Positions 9,100 to 19,304 of a DNA stretch of 64,000 nucleotides are shown here, piece by piece; positions within the stretch are counted from its first letter, which is position 1; each line of letters opens with the position of its first letter. Source of the stretch: Flavobacteriaceae bacterium NBU2977 (lineage in GTDB: Bacteria > Bacteroidota > Bacteroidia > Flavobacteriales > Flavobacteriaceae). The DNA lies in the NCBI GenBank assembly GCA_019931105.1, contig JAIOUW010000001.1, forward strand, positions 1,116,001-1,180,000, given 5' to 3'. The notes under the pieces are model-generated. The model ran no database searches and was not told the origin of the DNA. It worked only from the letters and a program-made list of their open reading frames with translations. The translations under genes were made by a program, and so were the position numbers.

Positions 9100-10977
9100 A
9101 TGATGAGAAAACTAGTATTTAAAATTACAGTTAGTATGGCTATTGGCCTGCTGATTGTTGGTTGTAACGATGATTTCTTGGAGACCCAGCCTTTGAGCCA
9201 GGCTTCCGAGACAAGCGTTTGGAGCGATTTAAAATTGGCTGAGGCCGCCGTTCTGGACCTTTACCAAGGTACTTGGGCGGGGACATTGACCCGTGAGGAA
9301 ACTACCGATGCCTTCACGGACCACGCGGTATTTACCCATCCGGGGCGTGGTGTAGATGGCTATACCGAAGGTAAAATGAACCCTGCAGGTAACTTTATGG
9401 ACATGCAGTGGATGAGCTGGCCCCAACTTTACCCGTTCGTAAGGGGAGCCAACGTTGCCATTGAAAGACTTCAGGAAAACGAAGCCGGCTTTGATGGCGA
9501 AACCCTGAATCGCTTATTGGGTGAAGCCTATTTTATGAGGGGCTACTACTACTCGCAGTTGATGCGTCAGTTTGGTGGTGTACCATTATTTACCGAGCCT
9601 TTGGATTTGGATAGTGAGGCGAACAATCCAAGGGCTACCTTTGAAGCCACCGTAAACCAGATTGTCGCAGATTTGGATCAAGCCATTGTACTTTTAGAAA
9701 CTGCACCGGCCAGTAAGGCCCGCGTACACAAGATTACGGCCATGGCATTGAAATCTCGTGTTTTGACACACGCTGCAAGTGATCTTTATGAGCCTTCCAA
9801 AGCATCTTCGGTTCCCACGATTGCAAGTTATAGCAATCCTGAATTGATCGGTTATACCAGTGGATCGCAAACCTCTAGATGGGAAAGCGCCAAAGCTGCC
9901 TCCAAGGCGTTATTGGATGCCACAACGGGTTATAAGTTGGATTATAGTGCTCCGGCCTCACAAGAGGAAGCTATCCAAAACTACGAGGATATTTGGCTAC
10001 AGGGTGCCCAGAATCAAGATTTCATATGGGGCCGATTGGTCGATGAATTCGGATTTGGATCGCGCACCTACCCCGGTGGAGATGGATGGTCACAAGGTCC
10101 AGGTATGGTGGCATTATACCACGGCCCAAATGGATATCACGAATGGGCGGGTACAACACCGACCGAAGCTCTTGTCAAAAAATATACCTTGGCCGATGGT
10201 ACCGAATTTGACTGGGACAACCCTGTACACGCAGCAGATCCCTATGCGAATCGCGAGGCCAGATTCTATGCAACATTCCTTTATGATGGAGCTCCTTGGA
10301 AGCCAAGGACGGACGATGTAGTCAGATTCGATAATTTTAACGAAATACAAACCGGTTTTTATACCTTCTCCGATGGAACTATAGTCAACGGAGTGGATAC
10401 GCGCCAAGGCCCGATAGAAGATTGGAACGGTTCACGTACGGGATATTATTTTAAGAAATTCTCTGATCCGGGCTTGCCTGCATCTTGGCCGAACAACTTG
10501 CAAAAAGTTGATGCCCCATACATTCGATACAGTGAAATTCTTTTGAATTATGTTGAGGCCAGCATCAATACCAATGACGAAGGTGAGGCAAGGGCTTGGT
10601 TAAACAGGTTACGTTTTAGAAACGGATTGCCTGCCGTTACTGCTTCGGGTTCTGAATTACTTGAAATATATAAGCGCGAACGCGATAAGGAATTGGTCAA
10701 TGAAGATGCCCGATTGTTCGATATGAAACGCTGGCTGGAAGGTCCACAATCATTGAACCAACAGGTACAACAAGTTGTAGTTCAAGCAGCACAAAAGGCT
10801 GGTTCAACTATGACACCTGATAACTATAGAAAAGACCCAGCAGAATTTGACTATACCTATACACCAACCAATATCGTTTTCGAAAATCGAATATGGCAAG
10901 ACCATGTCTATTTTATGCCCATTAAGCAGGAGGAAATAGATAAGGATCCATCACTTATTCAAAATCCAGGGTATTAA
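9100..10977 (+). CDS. SusD/RagB-family surface glycan-binding lipoprotein
   Basis: A 625-residue lipoprotein; the lipobox IVGC puts the lipidated cysteine at residue 22 (counting from the first of two adjacent ATG codons; the second, at 9103, is equally possible). The N-terminal part (DDFLETQPLSQASETSVWSD; LLGEAYFMRGYYYSQLMRQFGGVPL) and the C-terminal part (LNRLRFRNGLP; RERDKELVNEDARLFDMKRW) are typical of SusD proteins, which are built on TPR-like helices. It captures glycan at the cell surface and pairs with the SusC encoded 7 bp upstream. It is somewhat longer than many SusD proteins. A strong hairpin follows the gene. Confidence 0.96.
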   Translation: MMRKLVFKITVSMAIGLLIVGCNDDFLETQPLSQASETSVWSDLKLAEAAVLDLYQGTWAGTLTREETTDAFTDHAVFTHPGRGVDGYTEGKMNPAGNFMDMQWMSWPQLYPFVRGANVAIERLQENEAGFDGETLNRLLGEAYFMRGYYYSQLMRQFGGVPLFTEPLDLDSEANNPRATFEATVNQIVADLDQAIVLLETAPASKARVHKITAMALKSRVLTHAASDLYEPSKASSVPTIASYSNPELIGYTSGSQTSRWESAKAASKALLDATTGYKLDYSAPASQEEAIQNYEDIWLQGAQNQDFIWGRLVDEFGFGSRTYPGGDGWSQGPGMVALYHGPNGYHEWAGTTPTEALVKKYTLADGTEFDWDNPVHAADPYANREARFYATFLYDGAPWKPRTDDVVRFDNFNEIQTGFYTFSDGTIVNGVDTRQGPIEDWNGSRTGYYFKKFSDPGLPASWPNNLQKVDAPYIRYSEILLNYVEASINTNDEGEARAWLNRLRFRNGLPAVTASGSELLEIYKRERDKELVNEDARLFDMKRWLEGPQSLNQQVQQVVVQAAQKAGSTMTPDNYRKDPAEFDYTYTPTNIVFENRIWQDHVYFMPIKQEEIDKDPSLIQNPGY

Positions 10978-11010
10978 TTATAGTCTAGCCCTGTTTTAAC
11001 AAATTATTTG

Positions 11011-11050
11011 AATAACCCTTAGCGCGATTGTGCGGGGTTATTCTTATTTT
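11011..11050 (+). terminator. Hairpin terminator or attenuator after susD
   Basis: AATAACCC (11011-11018) pairs with GGGTTATT (11035-11042); the 16-base loop can pair further (GCGC with GTGC). The tail is CTTATTTT. As downstream genes belong to the same locus, it may only reduce read-through, giving more SusCD than enzymes. Confidence 0.6.
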
Positions 11051-11064
11051 GGGATATATTGATT

Positions 11065-14000
11065 ATGAAATCAACTGCTATGAACAGATTAATTTTTTGC
11101 CTTTTTTTGGCATGCGCGCTTTTGTCGTGCGAAAAAGAGCCAACGACCCTTTTCTCTAAAATGAAGGTGGAGGAAACAGGGGTGGATTTTAACAACAAAC
11201 TTACAGAGACCCATAAGTTCAACTATTTCACCTATCCTTACATGTATTTGGGTGGAGGTGTTTCGGTAGGAGATATCAATAACGACGGCCTTGAAGATAT
11301 CTACTTTATTGGCAACATGGTACCCAATAAATTATATCTTAACAAGGGCAATCTTCAATTTGAGGATATTTCGGAAAGTGCAGGAGTCGCGGGCGACCAA
11401 CGTTGGTATTCAGGAACTACTTTTGTCGACATCAATCAAGACGGGTATTTGGATATCTATTGCTCCGTAAGCGGTAAAGATACGCCTCGCAATAATGTAC
11501 TCTATATCAATAACCAAGACAATACCTTTACCGAAAAAGCCGCAGAATACGGTATCGACCATGATGGCCATAGTATGCAGTCGACCTTTTTTGATTACGA
11601 CAAAGACGGAGACCTAGATCTTTTCGTTAGCAATTATCCTCCAACAAGCTTTGTGGCCCCCGTTGAGTACTATGCTTATATGTTGGAAAATCATGAGTTG
11701 GAAGATTCCGATAGATTGTTCCGTAACGACAATGGACATTTTACCGATGTGACCGAAGCGGCAGGAGTTAGTAATTTTGGTCTTAGTTTGGGTGTTGTCA
11801 CCTCAGATGTCAATAATGACGGCTACCCCGATATCTTCGTCTCCAATGATTTCAATGCACCCGATTATTTGTTCATCAATAATCAGGATGGTACGTTCAC
11901 CAACCAGATAAATAACAGTCTTCAGCAAATTTCATTTTTCGGCATGGGTGCCGATATTGCCGACTTTAACAATGATGGCAATATGGACATCTTTCAATTG
12001 GATATGTCGGCTCCCGATCATTTCCGTTCAAAAGCAAACATGTCCGCCATGGATACCGAGGCGTTCTATAATTCCGTCAAATATGGCCTTCACCATCAAT
12101 ACATGCAGAATTCCCTACAAATGAACAATGGGAACGAACCTGGCGAATTGCCCCTTTTTAGTAATGTGGCACGATTAGCAGGTGTTTCCTCGACCGATTG
12201 GAGCTGGGGCGGCTTACTTTCCGATTTCGATAATGACGGCCAGAAAGACCTGTTCGTGACGAATGGCATCCGTAGGGATGTGAACAATAAGGATTTCTAT
12301 GCCGAGCATCGCGCTTTCTTTGATAAAATGGAAAATGACCCAGAGTATAAAGGAAAGGAAGAGGAAGTCGGTCTTTTGAACTATCTCAAAAAGTTACCAT
12401 CCGAAAAACTGAGCAATTATATGTTCAAGAACAATGGTGACCTGACCTTTGACAAACGATCCAAGGAATGGGGATTGGACGAAAAAACCTTTTCCAATGG
12501 CGTAGCCTTCTCCGATTTGGACAACGATGGCGATCTCGACCTGGTCATCAATAACCTTGAGGATATTGCAAGTATATTTAGAAATAACTCGGAGGGCAAA
12601 AATTATCTGGCCGTTGATGTACAAGGAAATAATAAAACGTTGCCCGAAGGTACCAGGGTAACCATTTATACCCCTAAAGGCATACAGGTGCAAGAATACA
12701 ACCCGGTTCGCGGCTACCTCTCTTCGGTAACACCACTACTCCACTTCGGATTGGGTGAAAATGACCGTATCGATAGCCTTTTGGTAGCTTGGCCCAACGG
12801 ACGAACCACTAAACTTTCGGGTGTCAATGTCAACCAAAAACTAGTGGTTTCCTATGATGAAAACGGTTCCTTCCAAACCTATTCGAACAGGGCCATGGCC
12901 TCAAATCAAAAAAAGTTCGAAACCGTAAGCATGTCAGACCCTTTTAAACACCAAGAAAATGACTACCCCGATTTTAAACAAGAAGTGTTGTTGCCCCATA
13001 GAACCTCTACCTTCGGCCCAGCTCTAGCCACGGGAGACCTTAACGGTGATGGCACCGAAGACTTTATAGTCGGAGGTGCGGTTGGTCAAGCGCCTGAAGT
13101 GTACATACAGGATGGTGAAGGCAATTTCGAGCAATTGCTAATACCTGAACTGGCAGAAGAGAAATTTCATGAAGACCTGGGCGTGCTGATTTTTGATCCC
13201 GATAACGACGGAGATCAAGATTTTATTATCGTTAGCGGTGGTAACGAGTTCAAACCCGGTTCTTTGGGCTACGAAGATCGATACTATGAAAATATCGGCC
13301 ATAACAGTTTTCAACGAAAACGGGGTGTATTCCCACCCTATATTAGAAATAGTGGTCTTGATATTTCGGCTTCCGATTATGATCATGATGGTGACCTCGA
13401 CCTATTTTTGGGCGGGCGCCTCGAACCCCAAAAATATCCGTATCCGGTGAATTCATATTTGATGGAAACCAGTGTAGGAACCTCAGGCACCACATTTATG
13501 GACGTTACAGATAAAAAGTTGCCCGAACTGAAAGAACTTGGGTTGGTAACGGCTTCGGTTTGGGTAGACTTTGATAACGATGGTTGGGACGACCTTGTTG
13601 TCGTAGGTGAATGGATGCCCGTAAAACTTTTTAAGAACAACAAAGGTACATTCGAAGACGTATCGGATAAAATGTTAAACGGCAATACACGTGGCTGGTG
13701 GTTTGCCGTTGAAAAGGGAGATTTTGACAAAGATGGCGACCAAGATCTGGTACTCGGCAACTTGGGTAAAAATTACAAATATCAGGCCAGTGAAGCGGGA
13801 CCTTTCAAAGTTTACCTAAATGATTTTGATGGTAATGAAAGCTCTGACATTGTACTGAGCTATAAAAAAGGAGATGCAGAATTTCCCGTGCGTGGGCGTC
13901 AATGTTCTTCACAACAGATGCCCGCCATCAAGTCAAAGTTCAAGGACTATAATTCTTTTGCCAGTGCCAATCTGAAACAGATTTATACGACCAAACTTTT

Positions 14001-14397
14001 GGAAGAATCATTAAGTTATGAGATTACTTCTTTTGAAAGCGTTTATCTTGAAAATGACAACGGAACATTTAAAAAACATGCGCTACCACAGCTGGCTCAG
14101 CTTTCAAGCATCAATCAATTCGTGGTAGATGATTTTAATGCCGATGGAAATCTTGATGTGGTCTTGGCCGGAAACCTCTATAACGCAGAAGTAGAAACAC
14201 CAAGGGGTGATGCTAGTTTCGGACTTTACCTAGAAGGCAATGGGAACGGCAATTTCGAGGCCAAGACCATGATGGAATCAGGGCTTAAAATCGTTGGTGA
14301 CGTTCGCGGAATGGAAGAAATTATGGTCAAGGACAAAAAACATCTTTTGATTGCCAAAAACGATGATTTCATGCAGCTTGTCAAAATAAACCCATAG
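11065..14397 (+). CDS. FG-GAP/VCBS-repeat lipoprotein with ASPIC/UnbV domain (CRTAC1-like)
   Basis: A 1110-residue lipoprotein; lipobox LLSC with cysteine 22. Many calcium-binding FG-GAP-type loops are visible (DINNDGLEDIYF, DYDKDGDLDLFV, DVNNDGYPDIFV, DLDNDGDLDLVI, DHDGDLDLFLGG), consistent with one or more beta-propellers. A central ASPIC/UnbV segment has the family pattern RVTIYTPKG, RGYLSSVTPLLHFGLG and VAWPNGRT. I chose the ATG at 11065; a TTG two codons upstream is less likely. Such proteins occur in many flavobacterial SusCD loci, where they may bind glycan at the surface, but no biochemical role is established that I can name. It lies between susD and the GH36 gene. Confidence 0.92.
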   Translation: MKSTAMNRLIFCLFLACALLSCEKEPTTLFSKMKVEETGVDFNNKLTETHKFNYFTYPYMYLGGGVSVGDINNDGLEDIYFIGNMVPNKLYLNKGNLQFEDISESAGVAGDQRWYSGTTFVDINQDGYLDIYCSVSGKDTPRNNVLYINNQDNTFTEKAAEYGIDHDGHSMQSTFFDYDKDGDLDLFVSNYPPTSFVAPVEYYAYMLENHELEDSDRLFRNDNGHFTDVTEAAGVSNFGLSLGVVTSDVNNDGYPDIFVSNDFNAPDYLFINNQDGTFTNQINNSLQQISFFGMGADIADFNNDGNMDIFQLDMSAPDHFRSKANMSAMDTEAFYNSVKYGLHHQYMQNSLQMNNGNEPGELPLFSNVARLAGVSSTDWSWGGLLSDFDNDGQKDLFVTNGIRRDVNNKDFYAEHRAFFDKMENDPEYKGKEEEVGLLNYLKKLPSEKLSNYMFKNNGDLTFDKRSKEWGLDEKTFSNGVAFSDLDNDGDLDLVINNLEDIASIFRNNSEGKNYLAVDVQGNNKTLPEGTRVTIYTPKGIQVQEYNPVRGYLSSVTPLLHFGLGENDRIDSLLVAWPNGRTTKLSGVNVNQKLVVSYDENGSFQTYSNRAMASNQKKFETVSMSDPFKHQENDYPDFKQEVLLPHRTSTFGPALATGDLNGDGTEDFIVGGAVGQAPEVYIQDGEGNFEQLLIPELAEEKFHEDLGVLIFDPDNDGDQDFIIVSGGNEFKPGSLGYEDRYYENIGHNSFQRKRGVFPPYIRNSGLDISASDYDHDGDLDLFLGGRLEPQKYPYPVNSYLMETSVGTSGTTFMDVTDKKLPELKELGLVTASVWVDFDNDGWDDLVVVGEWMPVKLFKNNKGTFEDVSDKMLNGNTRGWWFAVEKGDFDKDGDQDLVLGNLGKNYKYQASEAGPFKVYLNDFDGNESSDIVLSYKKGDAEFPVRGRQCSSQQMPAIKSKFKDYNSFASANLKQIYTTKLLEESLSYEITSFESVYLENDNGTFKKHALPQLAQLSSINQFVVDDFNADGNLDVVLAGNLYNAEVETPRGDASFGLYLEGNGNGNFEAKTMMESGLKIVGDVRGMEEIMVKDKKHLLIAKNDDFMQLVKINP

Positions 14398-14447
14398 AGA
14401 TTCTTTCGCAAAAAAGAGAACTCTTCATTCATTTATAAAATCTCAAG

Positions 14448-16307
14448 ATGTTCTTGAAAAAACTAACAATAAAAAGCTTGATTAAAACACTATTGCTAGT
14501 GTGCATCTGCAGCCCAATAACTGGCCAGAAAATAGACCAAATTCTAGAACTGGCCGGTCAACAGGTTGAAGTAACAGGCTCGTTCGACACGTTTAAAAAA
14601 GATTTGAGCATTGAAAAAATCGAAGCGGGTCTAGATATTGTCACGATTACATTGACCCATGAACAAGGAGCACTTCCACCGCAATTCTCGCTGAAGTGGA
14701 AGTTGCCGTCAAGTAATGTTGCTGGTTATTGGAGTACTGGTGCCTTCAACGATAAAACTATCGGCCCAAGTTGGGGGCCTTCTGAAGTACGGTCAATGCT
14801 GGCGAAACAGGCCCCGGTGATTACCCTATTTGGCCATGATGATATCAACCGACTTACTTTTGCCGCTACCGAGACGCTTAATACGGTTATCTTAAGTTCA
14901 GGCGTCAAAGAGGAAGATGGTTTTATTTACAACGAGATAACGTTCTTCTCCGAGAAGAATCGTCCATTAAAAAAGTATGAAGTCAAGATTCGGTTCGATG
15001 CAAGGCCGAAACCTTTTTCCGAAACTCTGAACGAGGTGGCCAATTGGTGGAGCGCAATGGACTTTTTAAAGCCTGTTAGGGTACCTGATGTTGCCCGAAA
15101 GCCAGTTTATTCAAGTTGGTATAGCTATCATCAGAACGTTACTATGAACGATTTGGTCAAAGAGTGCAGGCTTGCCAAGAAAATGGGTTTTGAATCAATT
15201 ATTGTGGATGATGGGTGGCAAACATTGGATAGTAACCGGGGTTATGCATATACCGGTGATTGGGAGCCTGAGCGCATTCCAGAGATGAAGGAATTTGTGA
15301 AAGCGGTCCACGAAATTGGCATGAAATTCATTTTATGGTACGGGGTTCCTTTCGTCGGCGAGAAATCAAAGGCCTATGAAAAAATGAAAGGAAAGTTTCT
15401 TAGGTATTGGGACGGACAAGGCACTTATGTTCTCGATCCAAGATATCCAGAGGTGAGACAATTTATTATCAAAACTTATGTCGATGCCACCCGTAATTGG
15501 GACCTTGACGGGTTCAAATTAGATTTTATCGGAAGGTTTACGGCAGACAACAACACCATACTGACCAAAGCGAACGGGCGAGACTTTGCATCGGTCAATG
15601 AGGCGACAGATGTTTTGATGACCGATTTGATAAAATCACTTCAAGAAATAAAGCCCGATATCATGGTAGAGTTTCGTCAACCATATGTTGGTCCGGCCAT
15701 GCGGAAGTACGGCAATATGTTTCGTGCTACCGATTGCCCCAATCTATCTTCGGTCAATAGAATAAGAACCAGCGATTTGCGGCTTTTGAGCGGTTCAACG
15801 GCCGTGCATTCCGATATGTTGATGTGGCACTATGACGAACCTGTTGAAGTTGCTGCCCTTCAAATACTGAATGTGATGTATTCCGTTCCTCAAATCTCGG
15901 TTCGACTAGAGGATATTCCTGAAGACCATTTCAAGATGATCAGGTTTTACACAGATTATTGGCTTAAGAACAGAGAAGTTCTATTAGATGGCGATTTTCA
16001 TCCCAGAAGCCCATTGACCAACTATCCAATACTTGAAGGAGCAAAAGGCACCAAGAAAATCGTTACGGTCTTCAATGATCAAATTGTAGATTTACCAACT
16101 ACAAGATTTGAAGAAATTGATGTTCTTAACGCAAAAAGTAACACCCGGATAATTATTGTGGCTACCGGAGAATCAAAAAAATACGAGTATAGCATATTTG
16201 ACTGCCTGGGTACGGAAACAAAAAAAGAAAACATTGAATTATCGCAGGGTACTTTTACTTTTGATGTGCCCGCTTCAGGATTGATTTCTTTCAAAGCATT
16301 AAAATAA
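14448..16307 (+). CDS. GH36-type alpha-glycosidase (alpha-galactosidase-like)
   Basis: A 619-residue secreted enzyme (signal ending CSPITGQ). Residues about 215-500 form the (beta/alpha)8 domain of clan GH-D: VDDGWQ at 253-258, DGFKLDF at 354-360 (D359 the predicted nucleophile) and FRATDCP at 425-431 (D429 the predicted acid/base). An N-terminal beta-sandwich region and a short C-terminal beta domain flank it. The reaction would be release of alpha-linked galactose, or alpha-N-acetylgalactosamine, from glycan. The sulfatase gene follows after 6 bp, so the two probably act in sequence on a sulfated galactose-containing polymer. The subfamily and true substrate are not decided by these motifs. 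Confidence 0.87.
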   Translation: MFLKKLTIKSLIKTLLLVCICSPITGQKIDQILELAGQQVEVTGSFDTFKKDLSIEKIEAGLDIVTITLTHEQGALPPQFSLKWKLPSSNVAGYWSTGAFNDKTIGPSWGPSEVRSMLAKQAPVITLFGHDDINRLTFAATETLNTVILSSGVKEEDGFIYNEITFFSEKNRPLKKYEVKIRFDARPKPFSETLNEVANWWSAMDFLKPVRVPDVARKPVYSSWYSYHQNVTMNDLVKECRLAKKMGFESIIVDDGWQTLDSNRGYAYTGDWEPERIPEMKEFVKAVHEIGMKFILWYGVPFVGEKSKAYEKMKGKFLRYWDGQGTYVLDPRYPEVRQFIIKTYVDATRNWDLDGFKLDFIGRFTADNNTILTKANGRDFASVNEATDVLMTDLIKSLQEIKPDIMVEFRQPYVGPAMRKYGNMFRATDCPNLSSVNRIRTSDLRLLSGSTAVHSDMLMWHYDEPVEVAALQILNVMYSVPQISVRLEDIPEDHFKMIRFYTDYWLKNREVLLDGDFHPRSPLTNYPILEGAKGTKKIVTVFNDQIVDLPTTRFEEIDVLNAKSNTRIIIVATGESKKYEYSIFDCLGTETKKENIELSQGTFTFDVPASGLISFKALK

Positions 16308-16313
16308 TACCCT

Positions 16314-17906
16314 ATGAAGACTTTTGATGTCAGCCTAATACGCTTTACGTTATTCGTGTTGAGTACTCTTTTATGTGCCTCATGCCAAAATAAGAAAGAG
16401 CAACCCGAAGAAATTCAGCCCAATATCTTATGGATCTTTTTAGAAGACACCGCTCCCCTATTGGGTTGTTACGGATCAACAATAGTTAGCACCCCTAATA
16501 TTGATAGCCTAGCCCAACAAGGGGTGCTGTACACAAATACCTTTATGCCGGCACCCGTATGTTCGGCCAGCCGGTCAAGCATAATAACCGGCGTAATGTC
16601 TACCACCACCGGAACTCATAATCATCATAGCTCGAGAACGAAGGAATCGGCCATTTACTTGCCTAAGGATATAAAGACAATACCCGAAGTATTTAAAGAA
16701 AATGGATACTTTACTTTCAATAACGGAAAGGACGATTATAACTTCGTCTATGATAGAAGAGACCTTTATGGCCAAGACTACAGATTACATCCGCTTTACG
16801 GTAAAAGCGGAGTTCATTTAGAATTGGCTTCTTTAAGAAAGAAACAACCCTTTTTCGGGCAAATTCAATTGTACGGGGGCAAAGAGATTTTCAACAGCCG
16901 TTTCAAAGAAAATGTAAAAGCGCCTGTTGATCGTGACAAAATCGAACTACCGCCTTACTTGCCAAATCACCCCGTTATAGTTGAAGAATATGCCAATCAT
17001 TTAGATGCAATTCAAGTGACCGATGAAAAAGTGGGCCAGATCATTCAAGATTTGAGAAACAATGGAATGTTGGACAATACTGTGGTTTTCTTTTTCTCAG
17101 ACCACGGTATGCGCATGACACGTAACAAACAATTTTTGTACGATGGCGGCCTACATGTGCCTTTGATTATCGCCGATTTCACCAAGGCTACCGGAAAATT
17201 GTCTTCAGGCACCATAAACGAAGACTTGATCAGCGGATTGGATCTCGGTCCAAGCTCCTTGGCCTTGGCGGGCATAAAGATTCCTTCATATATAGAGGGC
17301 AAGAATATATTTGACGAGTCGTTTGAAAGAGATTATGTAATCTCTACCCGGGATCGTTGCGATTTTACCATTGATAGAATTCGTTCCGTTCGTTCCAAGG
17401 ATTACAAATACATTAGAAACTTTAAGACCGATAGGCCCTATACCCAGCCTACCTATATGGATTTTGATGAAATCGAATTTGTTCAAGTGATGCATCAATT
17501 ACATAAAGAGCAAAAGTTAAATTCGGTTCAAGATCGATTTATGTCAGATGAGCGTCCGTCGGATGAACTGTACGACTTAAGAAACGACCCTTTTGAATTG
17601 AACAATCTAGCTACAAATCCCCAGTACAAAGATGTACTTGAGGAATATTCGGATATTTTGACGAATTGGATCAACAAGACCAATGATCAGGGGCAATACC
17701 CTGAGGATGAAGAGAACCTAAAGCTAATGTTAGGCATATGGGGAGAGCATGCCATAAATCCGGAGTATGATTTTTTGAGAAAAAAATATCCCGATTTGTC
17801 CGGTTCGCTTGTCTATTTAAAAACTGAATCCTCAATATTGATCGATTCTACCATGGCCGAAGCGCCTTTATTAGAATTAAGAAAAAATAAAGCTTTGGAC
17901 AATTGA
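16314..17906 (+). CDS. Type I (formylglycine-dependent) sulfatase lipoprotein
   Basis: A 530-residue sulfatase. The active-site motif CSASR (residues 83-87, in PVCSASRSSIITG) is the C-x-P/A-x-R pattern whose cysteine becomes formylglycine. Metal-site segments are LWIFLEDTAPLLGCYG near 40 and FFSDHGM near 260. The N-terminus LSTLLCASC suggests lipidation of C24, though the -3 residue is a cysteine instead of the usual leucine. The protein would remove sulfate esters from glycan at the envelope. The maturase that makes formylglycine is not in the window. It ends the locus that starts with susC; the next gene is 141 bp away. Confidence 0.93.
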   Translation: MKTFDVSLIRFTLFVLSTLLCASCQNKKEQPEEIQPNILWIFLEDTAPLLGCYGSTIVSTPNIDSLAQQGVLYTNTFMPAPVCSASRSSIITGVMSTTTGTHNHHSSRTKESAIYLPKDIKTIPEVFKENGYFTFNNGKDDYNFVYDRRDLYGQDYRLHPLYGKSGVHLELASLRKKQPFFGQIQLYGGKEIFNSRFKENVKAPVDRDKIELPPYLPNHPVIVEEYANHLDAIQVTDEKVGQIIQDLRNNGMLDNTVVFFFSDHGMRMTRNKQFLYDGGLHVPLIIADFTKATGKLSSGTINEDLISGLDLGPSSLALAGIKIPSYIEGKNIFDESFERDYVISTRDRCDFTIDRIRSVRSKDYKYIRNFKTDRPYTQPTYMDFDEIEFVQVMHQLHKEQKLNSVQDRFMSDERPSDELYDLRNDPFELNNLATNPQYKDVLEEYSDILTNWINKTNDQGQYPEDEENLKLMLGIWGEHAINPEYDFLRKKYPDLSGSLVYLKTESSILIDSTMAEAPLLELRKNKALDN

Positions 17907-18047
17907 AGATAGGCTAAGGGAACAAAATCGATTTTTTCGACCTTGCTCTGTTAGCATTTATCCATTAAACCCCTATTTGTATAAATATTTATCTTTAATC
18001 AAAACGGCAAATCGTTTTAAATCGCATAATTAACATGGACTCATATT

Positions 18048-19304
18048 GTGCCTAAAAAAACCTATCTGATAAAATGTACGGCATTCTTGGCCGCCCTTGT
18101 GCTGTTGGGCCTGATATATTACTGTAAAAACCCAAAAGTAGCATCAGAATACCATAGCCCAAAGGTATTGGCCACACACTATAACGGCGAAAATTATGTT
18201 GGGTCCGAAACCTGTATGGAATGTCATGCAAACATATATTCCGACCATTTAAAAACGGCACACTATAACACCTCGGCCGTTGCGAACGAAAAAAAAATTT
18301 TGGGCAACTTTGAACCGCCTGCCAATGTCTTAGATCTTGAGTATGTCAAATTTACCATGGAACATCAAGTGGATTCGTTCTTTCAACATACCGAATACAA
18401 AAATAGACTTAATACTAATCGACCATCTTCATTTGATGTTGTTATTGGATCAGGTGTTAGAGGGCAATCGTATCTTACTTGGCAAGGTGACAAACTGTTT
18501 CAACTACAAAGTTCTTACCATAAACCAGCCGATAGTTGGGTCAACAGCCCTGGGTATCCTACCTATGCTATTGAACGCCCTGTTCGCGATGGATGTATCA
18601 GGTGCCATGTTACTTTTGCAAAAAATAAAAATATCGGCGAAGGAAACCAGTATGACAAAGACCAGATAATTTATGGAATAGACTGCGAAAGATGCCACCG
18701 CCCTGCGGCAAAACATGTTTCCTATCAAAGAAAAAAGCCGAAAGCCGAACAGTCTAAATTTATGTTGAAGATCGATTCACTTTCGCGGCAAAAGCGACTC
18801 GACATCTGTGCCCAATGCCACTCGGGCGCTCGAAACAATCAATTGAAGGGGAATCCCTTCTCTTTTCTAACGGGTGAAAATTTAGACGAATATTCCCAAA
18901 ACATTTCTATAGTCGGCTCATCAGATCAACTTGACGTTCATGGTAATCAATACGGCCTACTCACCAATAGCGAATGTTTTAAACAGACCGCTACAATGGA
19001 TTGCACCACATGTCACGACCCCCATAAAAATCAAAAGGGAAATACCAGCTATTTTAATCAAAAATGTATGGCTTGCCATTCAGCGGACAAGACGACTTGT
19101 TCGGTGGAAACCTTTCAAACCAAATCAATGGATGACAATTGTATTGCCTGTCATATGCCTGAAATGAGGTCAAAATCTATTATGATCAAATTAAACCAAA
19201 AAGACAGTATCGAATCGTCTTTTAAAATACGGACGCATCTGATCAAAATATACACCGAAAAAGATTGGTCGAATGACGGATCTAACGCACCTGAAGTACA
19301 ATAG
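18048..19304 (+). CDS. Membrane-anchored seven-heme c-type cytochrome
   Basis: A 418-residue protein with one N-terminal hydrophobic helix (about residues 10-26). Seven CxxCH heme-binding motifs are visible: CMECH 56-60, CIRCH 183-187, CERCH 213-217, CAQCH 254-258, CTTCH 319-323, CMACH 340-344 and CIACH 365-369. This resembles cytochrome c554-type multiheme proteins that carry electrons outside the inner membrane. The only start keeping the helix is GTG at 18048; a nearby ATG at 18035 is in another frame and stops at once. Its last 23 bp overlap, tail to tail, the end of a monoheme cytochrome gene. Redox partner unknown. Confidence 0.88.
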   Translation: MPKKTYLIKCTAFLAALVLLGLIYYCKNPKVASEYHSPKVLATHYNGENYVGSETCMECHANIYSDHLKTAHYNTSAVANEKKILGNFEPPANVLDLEYVKFTMEHQVDSFFQHTEYKNRLNTNRPSSFDVVIGSGVRGQSYLTWQGDKLFQLQSSYHKPADSWVNSPGYPTYAIERPVRDGCIRCHVTFAKNKNIGEGNQYDKDQIIYGIDCERCHRPAAKHVSYQRKKPKAEQSKFMLKIDSLSRQKRLDICAQCHSGARNNQLKGNPFSFLTGENLDEYSQNISIVGSSDQLDVHGNQYGLLTNSECFKQTATMDCTTCHDPHKNQKGNTSYFNQKCMACHSADKTTCSVETFQTKSMDDNCIACHMPEMRSKSIMIKLNQKDSIESSFKIRTHLIKIYTEKDWSNDGSNAPEVQ

